A DNA stretch of 64,000 nt from Mytilus trossulus (taxonomy: Eukaryota > Mollusca > Bivalvia > Mytilida > Mytilidae). How positions within the stretch are numbered: the first letter of the stretch is position 1; each line of letters opens with the position of its first letter. Below, in pieces: positions 13,501-25,600 of the stretch. The stretch spans positions 58,241,166 to 58,305,165 of the forward strand of contig NC_086376.1 in assembly GCF_036588685.1 (NCBI RefSeq), given 5' to 3'. A program made the translations under genes and the position numbers. The notes below the pieces were generated by a model. It ran no database searches. It saw nothing but the letters and a program-made list of their open reading frames with translations, and had not been told where the DNA came from.

Positions 13501-13883
13501 TAAATTGCATTCAACGAAAACACTGTAATATTAGATTGATTTTACAAGAGACAACAAAAAAGGTATACCCATGAATGTTCGGCTCTCATTTAGCAACCCA
13601 CTCCCTTCCCACGATCCCCTACCCCCAAAACCACACACACACACACCGTAAACAACAAAAAGATGCAAGTTTCAAAGTAAAACAAAATTGTATAACAGAT
13701 CATTAGATGAAGTTATTGTATTACAGTCATTCTAGTCATACAATGTAGTAAAATTTCATCAATTATACCAAACGTACATTTGATACCTCAGATGATAGTT
13801 TCTCCTACATAAAACCCATTAGTTTTGCTAAAATCAGTACAATCTAATAGTTTACACGAGACAGCTTTTAAAAAAAAATAACA

Positions 13884-14072
13884 ATGTGGCGTTACGGGCA
13901 ACATCATGATATTTGCTATATATTCTACGAAGAACAATCAGGCAAAAAACATTTTACACGGTACACATGTAAGAACTTTCAAATGGATAAACAGTATTCG
14001 CTGACTCGAAAAAAGGACTGCGGAGGAGCCGTTTTTTTGACTGCCGGAGAACTCGAGCAAGACTTTTTGTGA
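13884..14072 (+). CDS. Unassigned small ORF, 62 codons
   Basis: ATG in context AACAATGT opens a 62-codon frame with charged and aromatic residues, ending CGGAVFLTAGELEQDFL. It is less AT-rich than its surroundings. No family recognised, no splice partners seen. Confidence 0.15.
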   Translation: MWRYGQHHDICYIFYEEQSGKKHFTRYTCKNFQMDKQYSLTRKKDCGGAVFLTAGELEQDFL

Positions 14073-14409
14073 TAAGATAAAGATGGTATGAATCCATTAT
14101 TATATGACCAAACTAAGTAAGTTGAAAATGAGGCCCTTGTATACATTAAGTATCCCCAAAATTATTCCGAGACAGAGATAGTGCGTGAAATATAATGAAG
14201 TATAAACAGTATTGTTTTTTTTGTTGCTACGACTTGTACACCACAAAGTATCAGATGTTAACATCTGAATGTATTCTAAACACCAGTGACTAAACGGCAA
14301 CCTCTAGATATTTTCGTGTGTGTAATGTGAGAACAGTGATATAATATTGTATATAACAGTATCTAAAAGAAGTCAAACCACCAAAATACTGAACTCTAAG
14401 CAAAATTCA

Positions 14410-17400
14410 AAACTGACTGTCTTTCAATGCCTTCATTTGATGATTTGACTACGTATAGTACAAGTTGTATCATCGGAATACTAGAATCAGAGATACCTAT
14501 GATTTTTAAATACGTAGATATAACTGTTTTAAATGATAGGAGTACTGATTTAAACACATATATAAAAACTTGTCATTGAAGAGAAATACACAAGTAAAAT
14601 GTATTATAACAATATAAACGAACTTTTTTAAAATGTCATCTCTTCTTGCTATTTATAATATCTATACCTCTAATAAGCATTAGTATGCCGATTATTGTTT
14701 CACTTCTGTATTCGTACTGTGAAACACAAATGTATTAATGCTGTAATAAAAGATGAGTAAAATGCATTTGCATAGGTTTCGAAAAACAAAATAATGCAAT
14801 GATTCGATGGATTTAACGAAATGTCAAATAGAAGGTTATTTTTCATTTTCCGAATCAGACAAAGTGTTCGTTTTTAAATGTAGATATGCATTAAAAGGTC
14901 ATCTCGCCAATTTAAGTTTAAGGGTTATTTTTGTTTATTTATTATTTGTATTCCTTTTTCTTCTTTTTGATGTATCCAGATGTTTTTAAAGGTTTCTCTT
15001 GTGTTCTTAAACTGTATCAATGTTGGAAAATTTAATAATCTAGAAGATGATTAAACTGTCTCTGTTTTGAAATGATTCTATTCTCCAGAAAATGAATGCA
15101 ATAGTAAAATTTCATTCAAATTATGTAGACGTTTAGTTAATATTTTTTCATGATTTAATTATTTAAAAAGTCATCATTGTAAATCCTTATTTGATTTTTA
15201 CAATTATTTAAAGTATACATTTAAAGTTTGGTAGTCATGCTGTTATCGTAAATGATCGTAAATCATATGAAAAGAAATTGATAAATGTGAAAAATTTGTT
15301 TCCATAAAATGATATTTTAATTAACCTCTAGCAGTAAAGAGTGCAACTTTCTAACTAAGTTTCCTTTAGTAACTGACTATTTTTTGAGTAATATGAAATC
15401 AAATTTAAAAAAACCTATACATATGTCTTTTATAGGCTAGTTTTTAATATAAAACTTATGTATATATATTATTTTCTCAAGAAAACTATGATTTGTCCAA
15501 ATTAAGAAGAATTTACTTTTTTGTTTAATTTGTATGCTTCCAGTAAACAATTCGCCGATATGTTTTACGTATGCAGTGAACTCAGTGTGACCTTTCACGT
15601 AAAATTCAGGTGAACGCTATACGCATGGATCTGTCATTGCACACTTCTATTATCATATTGTACATGTTATACGCGTTCTCAATATACATGCTACATTGTT
15701 GATAGTTTACAATAAGATGACAATCGGTAAACAACGGCTTTAAAACACGACAATTAATTAGCTACCATATTTTCACATCATAACAGACCGAGAGATTTAT
15801 TTCTTTTACGCTCATACAATTTGAATGCGTAAAAAAATGAGCAAATCGTGTGTATAAGACTAAGTTAATGATATATTCATTCATCGATTCAAGAATTTGA
15901 TAAACATTATTTTTCACTAGTCACTCGTTTCATATGACTTACGTATTTTATTTTTTGTTTAATCCCCGCATTTTATGTAGTTGTGATTATAACAGCATCA
16001 TGAATAAAGATGGCTCAACGTACGTTTATTTTATTAATTGCGCATTTGTTTTTCTATCAACAAATATGAAGTATTAAATAGTAAGATGATGTTGTATGAT
16101 TGTATAAGAGACAATTGTGCAACATAGACTAAAATTGGCATTCCTTCTAAAGCACAATGAAATGCTTTCAGAGTAAAAGTCATAGTTTAAGTCTGGAATT
16201 TCAAATTTGTTTGATACTACAGTTAATCTAGGTGTTACAAAGCGTGTGAAAATTTGTTATGTGTAGAATATCGTTTGGAAATACTTACTTTTATAACCCC
16301 TTCAGAATGGAAGTGGAGAATATGCCAAAGAGAAAACAACCCTACCAGTGAGAAGATAACAGCCAAAGGCCGTCAATGGGTCTTAAAGCCTTGAGTAAAT
16401 CCTGCACCAGAAGGTGGGCCTCATCAGGCCCTTCAGTGAAAATGTGTACTAGTTCAGTGAAAATGTGTACTAGTTCAGTGAAATGAACGTCATACTAAAC
16501 TCTATAACATATAACTGAACTAAAATTATAAAACTTCCAAAACTAACGAAGGCCAGAGGATCCTGACAGATGATGTCGATACGGTTTAAATTGTTGATTT
16601 GTATTTACCTTAAACCGTTGTATAGATGTAGACTGTTTTGCACTTATTTGAGTGGGTTTATTTTAAGCATTTATAAAGTATATGACATGTTGATTTGAAT
16701 ATTGATTAATCACGTGTATGAAAAGTTAAATACCTGTCATCTATTTAAAGACTGTCGATTTACATATTTACTCTTCCGGAAAAAAGTGGGATGAGGTATA
16801 ACTATATCAAACGGTTTAAAGTGTCATTGCCAATCAAATATGTATTTTAAAAATCACCTATATTTGTGAGGGTTGATGAAAAACGATATATTTTAGAAGC
16901 TTCTAATCATAAAACTTTGATTTTTATGTTATTTGGACATATATTGTAAGTATTTTTTCAAGTAGTTTTTTTAATGAAGATGAACAATATATATTTTTTT
17001 TAACAATGAAATATTTTTAACTAAGTTAAATATCAAAATTTTGTTAGTTGAAAGTGTCTTCTTGATATTTATATCTTGGTTAATTTCAAAAACATTAATC
17101 ACCGGTAAATTTTTGTTTTTTGTTTTGTTTTATAATCATTTGGATTCACAATCACTGAGTTCTTATTATTGAAATGCTATAATATTATCCTTGTTTTATC
17201 TTTAATATCAGGTTAGTTATAATTAGTAAAAGCATTAATACATGATATTTGTTGATAACTGAATCATTAGTCCTTTCATTTGACGTTCTAGAGTAGTTTG
17301 AATGGTACTTCATTATGCTCTCTGAAACAACATTTTAACAATAACAAATTAAAATAGAATCTTTTAAAAAAAAATAAACGTTATATCAAACAACATAGTT

Positions 17401-18860
17401 TGTTAAGATGGCCGACCTGTTAAAAGCAAGAAAATTAAAATGACACAAGCAAAAATACATTTTATAGGAAAGTAAATCAATCTAGAAGTCATTAAAATAA
17501 AGGAATATATCACAATAAAACTCCTAAACCCTTGTTTCGGCTTTATTTTATTTTTGCCTCATAAGCACTTAACCGTGTTTTGATTATTAAATATTTAGAC
17601 CTCTAGCATCGGTCAAGAAACATATAATTTCTTGAAATTGGAATACACTGCAGTAAAAAATGAACGATTAGTTTGGGAAAAATAGGAATAGACATACGGT
17701 TAATTTTGCTATTGTTGTTTAAATATTCTAAATATATTGAAAACAACACGTTATTAATTTCTTGCGTCCGAAGCGCTTTTCTGGATTTACCTTCATCAGG
17801 AACGCTCAAAGCCAAACATAAGTGCCCACAATTTGTTTCTCATTTATTTTTCGACTTTTAAAAAAAAAATTAACAGAGTTTTTTTTTTTCTTATTCATAA
17901 ACTTTTTGAAATTCACCAACGTCTTCAGTTCACAAAATGTGAACACTTTCCAAAATTATTTTGCTCTTTCGAAAATGTATGTTCAGTAAAGAGGGCAAAT
18001 GCAGTGAGAGATATGTAACATTTTACTCAGACTAATCAATTAGACATTTTACAGTTATCAATACGAATCTTAATTTGAAATATTATTTAACCTTCAATGG
18101 ATCTTGATTACAAATGCCTATTGAATATTTTTTTAAATTAAAGTATTAAAATTTTAACCACTAAATACCAATCCCGTTGTGAATTTACATTCTTTATGGG
18201 TTTTTTTCATCATTTTCCCCATGTCATCATGGCAAATTATGCTTTTTTAATTTAACCTTGGTATTTTTATTCTCTTTACAATAAACGTCTGAGATTTTGA
18301 TAAATGAGCATAAGGTTAAAATCTACGTGTTTCAATATCGGTGATTAATACTGAGAATTGACAATACAGGAGTGTAAATGATATTGTTGTTTTTAAAAAG
18401 CATTGTTCAAAATAGGATAAAGGCAATTAGTTGATTGTACTTTCAATAATCTTTGTGTATACAAATATAAATAAACACACACGAAACCTTCTTTAATGAA
18501 GCATTGCATTAAGATTACAGTTTCTCAAAATATGTCATTGTGTGAACCAATAAGTTTGTTTTTTGTGTATTTAAAAAAGGATCAAACAAATGGACTGCGT
18601 TTAATGTTGAAATGATTACTGTTGGGATATTTGCACGAATCAGGATTTAAGATAACATTATAAATATTCATATTTCGTAAGTATGCAAACGACGTGGGAT
18701 TATTGATATGGTGTGGAAAATTAATATACCGGCTATCAAATATGTTTACATAACAGAGAATATCAAACTTTATAGATGTGGTTTTAAAAAGTTAAATAGT
18801 TTGAAAAATAATCCATCATAAGAAGTAGACGGTTTTAATTGTAAAAATAAACATTGGTCC
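14410..18860. other. No gene seen
   Basis: Very AT-rich. A tandem repeat at 16432 and one dispersed-repeat copy at 16305-16440 are the only structure recognised. Confidence 0.45.
16432..16485 (+). repeat. 21-bp tandem repeat, about 2.5 copies
   Basis: TTCAGTGAAAATGTGTACTAG repeated in direct tandem, with a partial third unit. Confidence 0.85.
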
Positions 18861-18861
18861 T

Positions 18862-19071
18862 GTGGGTGAAGAATTCTTCACTTACTACAACTTTAAAATA
18901 AGGATTAAGCGGCTGTCGTCTCGAAGTGAGTTTATACGGAAGGGATGTTTAGTTCAAAGGTCTAGGAATATAACCCCACATATCTTCCCTGTAATTAACG
19001 ATGACTACGTTATGTACTTACTGGACTCCTGTCGCAATGACATTTTTCGTTACTTTTTTCAAAAAGAGTAA
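18862..19071 (+). CDS. Unassigned small ORF, 69 codons
   Basis: A 69-codon frame with a balanced composition (FFTYYNFKIRIKRLSSRSEF near the start, YVMYLLDSCRNDIFRYFFQK at the end) in otherwise very AT-rich DNA. No family recognised; may be an old coding fragment. Confidence 0.15.
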   Translation: MGEEFFTYYNFKIRIKRLSSRSEFIRKGCLVQRSRNITPHIFPVINDDYVMYLLDSCRNDIFRYFFQKE

Positions 19072-22000
19072 CGACACTTCAAATGCAAAAAAATATCATT
19101 AACTAATGCTCGATGTTCCAGCCTTAATTTTCTGATATCCTGACAGTAGATTTGATATTTATGACACATTTACGAAAAGCCAAATGCTAATGATACTCTT
19201 TAGATACTTTTAATTTGTGTACCTCAAAATCACATTGTAAAATTTTGATAAAAAAGTGATTACAAAAATATCGAATCACTAGTTAAATTCAAAAAGGGTA
19301 GCAAATAAAAACTAACATAATCAGACAACTGTCATATTACCGAATTAGTATAGACATTTTTCATTGACGTTTAGTTAGTTAGCTAGATAAACTTCCTATT
19401 TGTATTTAAGTTATATATTACAAAACAAAAACATGATAGCTAGATGCATAAATCCCGAACTATGGCAAAAGACATAGGACACAAAGGAATATTATAACAC
19501 ACAGAGAAAGCTGTTTAGTAGATACAATATGCACATTTTTGAATAAAAGGCCTTCTAATAAGATGTTTTCTTAACCAAAATTATAGAATCATAAGTATCA
19601 ATTTATCAATCAATATTTGATATTTCATTGCTTATTTGAAAGTTAAAATTGGACGATAATTTTTTGATTGGATTGAAATCGCCAACATTTTTTTTTAAAT
19701 TTTCCAATAACGTTCATATATAGATGTGTATACTTGGGGGGAATTATCAATTGTTATCTTGTTTTATTTCCTAGTTTTTTTTTGTTTGTTTTTTTATGTT
19801 AGAATGAATCTAAATTACGTTTGTTTTTTTATTTATGATTTCCTATTATTGTTTCATTTTTACAATATTTTATGAAATAATGATAACACTTTACAAATTT
19901 GGTATGGCTAAGTTCTTTTCTTGATTACCTACATCAAAAAAGTGAAAACCAATGTTGTATGAAAACATAGATACTTGAGGACCTAAATGGCAAAAGGGGA
20001 CGAACATACAAAGAATGGATAAAGCAATCGACGTTTGTCGTGGGAGCTGAAAACTCTGATAGTTTCCAAAATTATCGACATAGTTGTTTATGGATATATT
20101 ATGAAATAGAGAATGGACGCGAGGAATGTTTCAAAGAGTCAACAATCCTACCAAGGAACAGAAAACATCCCAAGATCACCAGGTTCAACATAGCGAAAAA
20201 TCCCCCGCATACTTTTTAAAATACTTTCACCTTGTTTGAACATTGTATTGGTACTTCGGTCCAACACATATATTATGCAATACCAAGACTTTTTATAGTA
20301 GTATGATTTATGTCGTGTTTTAATATAGATATAGCCATACAATCCAGTTGATAACGATAGTTCTGCACTCGAGACAGTTCAATTTTCAAACTCCATATTT
20401 GACTATCGGGAGTATATAAATATTGTAGTAAACGGGGTCAAGTGGTAGAAACGTTATCTCTTTTGATCTTATGGAAAATGCTGAGTGGATTGCTCCGAAT
20501 TGATACGGCGGCAAAAAAAAATCGAGACAAAATTAATTAACGTGTGGTTGATCAAAAATTATATAACACTTCAGCATCGGTTTTAGTTTCAGTCAAAATT
20601 ACATAATTTCATGTCGATTTGAAATGATAGATATTATTCAACATTTTTCGAAAATGAAACATAATTTTGGTATTTGTACGACATCTGTTTAGTTTAGGTA
20701 CAAGACATAATGTTTGAAATCAAATATTAATTTAAATAATCATTTAAAACCAGTTGCTCATACAATAATTAAAAGTGTATAATATCAAAATAACAAAAAT
20801 TTAATACAAATATTACCGAGTAGCAAACATTTCGAAGTAAAACTTAATGTGATATCTTGTACTGTTTTATAAGAGAATTGATAACAAGAAAACAAGTATA
20901 CAAAGATACAACTCCTATGTGATAAACGGTTTAGTTAAACACAGTACGGAATGGCATATGATGGTTTTGAAAAAGTTTCACCCAATCAGGAGATAAATTG
21001 CACCTAACTTATTTTTGAAAGTTACTTCTGTGTCATGTTACAACTTATTTCATATCGATTAAAACCAATACACTTTTGTTTATATTAATAGGGAATAAAG
21101 TTTGCTATTTCAGGTGTAAAAACAATCAGAAGGTGTCATATGCTACTTAACTAAACAATGATTATAAAAATACATTGTGTTTATGCACTTGGAATGAACT
21201 AAGAATATAATTTGATACGTCTCGTTTAAAAAGTTACTTTCGGTATCATGTACTAAGTTATACATTGCACAACATTTAACAAAAAATAAAAACAAAATAT
21301 TTATTTTCTATGTTTTTCTGCTTGACGTTTTGCCAAAGATTGTATCTACTTGTTAGTTGTAAAAACAATCTACGACAATGGATATCAATAAAAAAAAATC
21401 CAAGTTATGAAAATGTATGCTTTTAAAAGAAGTTATGGTTATATGATTTAGAGAAAACTCATACATAAAATCACCAGAACTCTTCGATTAAAATGTATTG
21501 GCATTGCGTTAAGTAAAAAAAAATGCCTGTACCAAGTCGGTAATTTGACAACGCGTCTGGCGTGCTAAGTTATTATCTTGGTACTTTTGATAACTATTAT
21601 TCGTCGGAGTTCAATATTTTTGTGATATTGCTTTTTACAATAAGCCTAAAACATAACTGAAATTAAGAAACTATTGAGTGTTATTCTTGTTGCTTTTTTT
21701 GCCCAGTGAACAAAAAATGAGATTATTTGTTGTGCTTTCAGGAAAAGCTTTATACTTAATACGATATCAGAATATAAGTTCTTATTATTGCGATACCCAA
21801 CGTTTTGCATTATTTGCACTTATAAAACCTCGCAATAATTTGTGAATTTGCAGTATTGGATAACTTATTAATACGTATCATTACCTTGAAGATATTACAG
21901 GTTTACATAATCGAGACATATCTTGGTATAATGCAGACATATATTAAACACGATTAAAATTCATCTGATATTATCAACTAAACTTATCCTTATCGTAATA

Positions 22001-22296
22001 TATGTATGTTTAGTAAATTATAAGGTTAGATTTTTTTTACCACAATTACTACAATTTTATTTCTTTTCTTTTAATTTTCTTTTAATTTTTTTAATTTTTT
22101 ATATACTCCAGGGGCAAATGATTAATTCATCAAATGCAACTAGCTATGAAATGTTTTCAATATCTATCTTTACGATATTGATATTAGTCTTTGACTGAGG
22201 TTACATGATTGTATATTATTGCTTATATCCAAGTCCTTTGGTCTCTGATTGATAGTTATGTCATTGACAATCATTAATTACATAACTTTATATTTC
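19072..22296. other. No gene seen
   Basis: AT-rich with diverged repeats at 20103-20215 and 21520-21640. It may hold the promoter and 5' UTR exon of the FREP-like gene, but I cannot point to them. Confidence 0.45.
21551..21567 (+). repeat. Truncated hammerhead-repeat fragment (3' half)
   Basis: Only ACGCGTCTGGCGTGC and the usual 3' flank ending in GGTACTTTTGATAACTA remain. Confidence 0.45.
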
Positions 22297-22318
22297 TATA
22301 CCAGGATTATAACTTAAT

Positions 22319-22357
22319 ACGCCAGCCGCGCGTTTCGTCTACATAAGACGTGACGTT
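22319..22357 (-). ncRNA. Dead hammerhead-like motif, minus strand, just upstream of the FREP-like gene
   Basis: Stem I and the stem II hairpin followed by GAAAC are kept, but most of the CTGATGA box is deleted and the cleavage triplet is GGC. The surrounding repeat body continues to about 22460. Confidence 0.5.
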
Positions 22358-22501
22358 TAGATCAAAAAAGTTATAAAGCCGAACAAGCACAAAGTTGAAG
22401 AGCATTGAGGATAAAAATTAAATTCCAAAATTCAAAGTTGTGCCTATCTATATTAGATTTATGTTATCATTATAAAGTGGATTAGGTTGATTATATTTCA
22501 G

Positions 22502-22553
22502 AGATGCACTGTTAAAACGATGACGTAGAACACGGTCGTCATCTGAATATGAA
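22502..22553 (+). promoter_or_regulatory. 5' UTR part of FREP-like exon 1 with three upstream ATGs
   Basis: Between the acceptor-like AG (22500-22501) and the start codon lie ATGs opening two very short reading frames (MHC-stop and MT-stop). A third ATG at 22549 overlaps the main start in another frame and runs 28 codons. These could lower or tune translation. The main ATG at 22554 has the best context. Confidence 0.4.
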
Positions 22554-22692
22554 ATGGAGAAGAAATTTATGGAAGTTGAAATTCGTAAAAGAAGAAAAAT
22601 TAAATTCTGGAAGCTGTGTACACTATTCCTGATAATTTCAACTGTGCTGTGTTTCGTTTTATGTATCTACTATTCCCTTAAAAAAGATAAAG
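22554..22692 (+). CDS. FREP-like gene, coding exon 1: cytosolic tail and signal anchor
   Basis: Encodes residues 1-46 plus the first base of codon 47. It begins with a lysine/arginine-rich stretch and then about 20 hydrophobic residues rich in L, I, V, C and F. The donor is AAAG/GTATAA, phase 1. An acceptor-like TTATATTTCAG ends at 22501, so at least one upstream non-coding exon is likely; I could not locate it. Confidence 0.85.
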
Positions 22693-25600
22693 GTATAATA
22701 CTTAGAATTTAAAAAAAAAAATCTTGTTGTACACTTGGCATTTTTAACATCCACTAACAAAAAATATTTTATTGTTACCTATATTACTTACACTTAAGAT
22801 TTATTAAACTATGGATGTGTTTAGGTTTCCTTTGTGTGGAAATATATAAATTTGTCATTAATGTATCTAATTTGATAAAATCTGCGAGAGTATTTCCTCT
22901 TTATTGCAATTTCCAAACAGAAGTGTAATATTTACTAAAAGGGGAAGACTAAATGGAATCATCTCATGGAGGTTTTGGTTGTAACTAGTTGCAGTTCCAT
23001 CCTCTTTCCGCCATTGTGGCGTCCCTGAATGAGAATTATCACAAAATTGTAACTTTCAATGAAAAAAACGTTAAACACATAATATGTTATCCCCTCATGA
23101 GTTTAATTAGATTTCCGTTGAAGTCTTCAACCTTTTTGGCTTTACACCACACGATTCCAAAAATCACGCTCTATTTGCTATTATTAATGCGATGTGAATT
23201 ATTTTTACAACCATAAGTTCTGTTCGTACCTGTATTTCTGACTTCTGGTAAATTCTTTTATTTCTAATAAGTAAATTTCAAGTGCTGTCAAAATACAATT
23301 AATAAACGTTATTCTTATTCACGATCTCGTAATATTTTATTCTCTCAAAATACTAAATGAAAGAACACTGATAAACATGTTCAACAGATTCATCAAAGAC
23401 GAGAAAGGTAAAGGTTACAGAAGTATACCGCTGTTCGAAATTCATAAATCGATTGAGAAAAAAAAACAAATCCGGGTTACAAACGAAAACTGCGGGATAA
23501 GAGGAGAACTACAACACAACAGAAACACAACATTTATAATAACACACAGTGAAACGAACATTCTCGACATAATACTTAAAATTGCCAAATGCAGATGTGT
23601 ATTTTTATACCGTTTCAATCACATCTATTCTATATAGGCATAATCTGTATCGGATATGCTGTCTCGAATAGAAAAAGAAATTGTTAGGTCTGAAATTAAG
23701 ACAATTATCCAAACGAAACGATGAATTATATCAGAGTTTCAACGTTAGATATTCAATTCAATGTGAATCGGGGTTTTACAAAATTTTGACTGTAAATCAG
23801 CCTCCAAAATATTTGATTGGATGTCGTGTTAATTAATCGGGGTTTTACATAATTGAAGAGTAATAACTAAACTTTCCGCTACCCGGTTTATATGTTACTG
23901 AAGATAAAAAAAATAGCAATATGCATATCACAGGATAATTTTAAATGTTTGTTTTTCCTTTAAACATGTATGTCGTTATATTACAAAATTCACAAGTAAA
24001 GTTCAAAGCAATTGTAACAAAATATTCAAATGCTCAAGGGTCATTGACCAAAATGAATGAAAAAGGAAATGCAGGAAGAAGTCAGTACAATAAGTACATT
24101 TGTATCTATGATATCTACGTTCTAGTATACAGTAATGCACTATACTGAATACAATAACGTATTTATAAAAAAAATACATAGATCCAATACTTTATATTTC
24201 AGAAGATTGCAGTTTACAAAATAAAGGTAAGAAAAGCTGTTTAAAGGTTAAGTTTCAAGTGACACCAAAGTGCATATTCTATATAATTGGCACCTTAGAT
24301 CACCCCAGATTTTGATAGTATGTGTGTTGCTCAGACTTTAGTTTTCTATGTTGCATAATAAAATTGAGAATGGAAATGGGGAATGTGTCAAAGAGACAAC
24401 AACCCGACCAAAAAAAAACAACAGCAGAAGGTCACCAACAGGTCTTCAATGTAGCGAGAAATTCCCGCACCTGGAAGCTACTAATGCAATTTTATAGTAT
24501 TCATTGTAAAACGTGTGCCTTTATCCTGAAATACTGCTATTATAATAGATGAAAAGAATGTAACAAACTGTATGATAAACTTATCGTTCTTATTAATATT
24601 AACAAAATCCCTCTGCAATGTTTGGTTGGTGGATAATCAGATATAGAAAATGTTTTATTTATTCACAATTTGAACTACTATATTTGTTTGTGTGTGTCTG
24701 AGATATCATGTTGTGAGTCCTAGACCTTGCATACGGTGTTTTTTTCACAATGGGTCTGTTTGATAATTCAGATAAAAGTCAGTAAATATGCATTTTGATT
24801 AGGTATATAAATATTGCTTTTTATAATGATATCGACAGAAAAGTTTAAATATTGATAATTCTATATTATTGAACAGTACTTTTGTGGGTCAAGAAATAAT
24901 GAGTGTATTCGAATGTTACAGATTCACCATGTTCCAGCAATCCTTGTTATTACAACAGCACATGCGCTGTAGTGGACGATGCTCTCTTCTGTATATGCCC
25001 TGCTGGATATATGGGAACTCATTGTGAAGGTTTTTATCTTAATGCTTGTTAAATAGTTTTGTTTCTTGTATATCTACTTATGTTATTAAATGGAAGTTGT
25101 TAATTGCATTATTAACTGACAATAAAAAATCTACGCTGAAATCAAATGTCTCAAATTTTATTTTTTGTTGTTCAATACTTTAGGTCTTGAAATGATGAAA
25201 CAAGAATGTAGGATCAGAGCTATTTTTGCCCCTAATATGTGTAGCAAGTACCAAGCAAAATGCAAAAGCTCACCACTTCATACGATATATACATTATTAT
25301 CATATTAATGTTTAGCTTTTTTCAAATTTTAGAATATTTTAAACCTAACTTTGGTTTCAGTTGTTATTTCAAAGAATTTTTGGAGGCGAATAGTTTTTTG
25401 CTGATGGATACAGAAAACTATTCCCGCCTTTCCAAATTATGTTAGCTTTCTTTCACAAATGAATATACTCTGGACACATCATTGCAGAAAGGTCACTTGT
25501 GATGTCATAAATGTTTCCATCCTACATAGTTCTAGGGCATGAAAGATATGAGCCAAGGTCTTGCCCATTAAGGCATTTCACAAGCAATAATATCTTTGTA

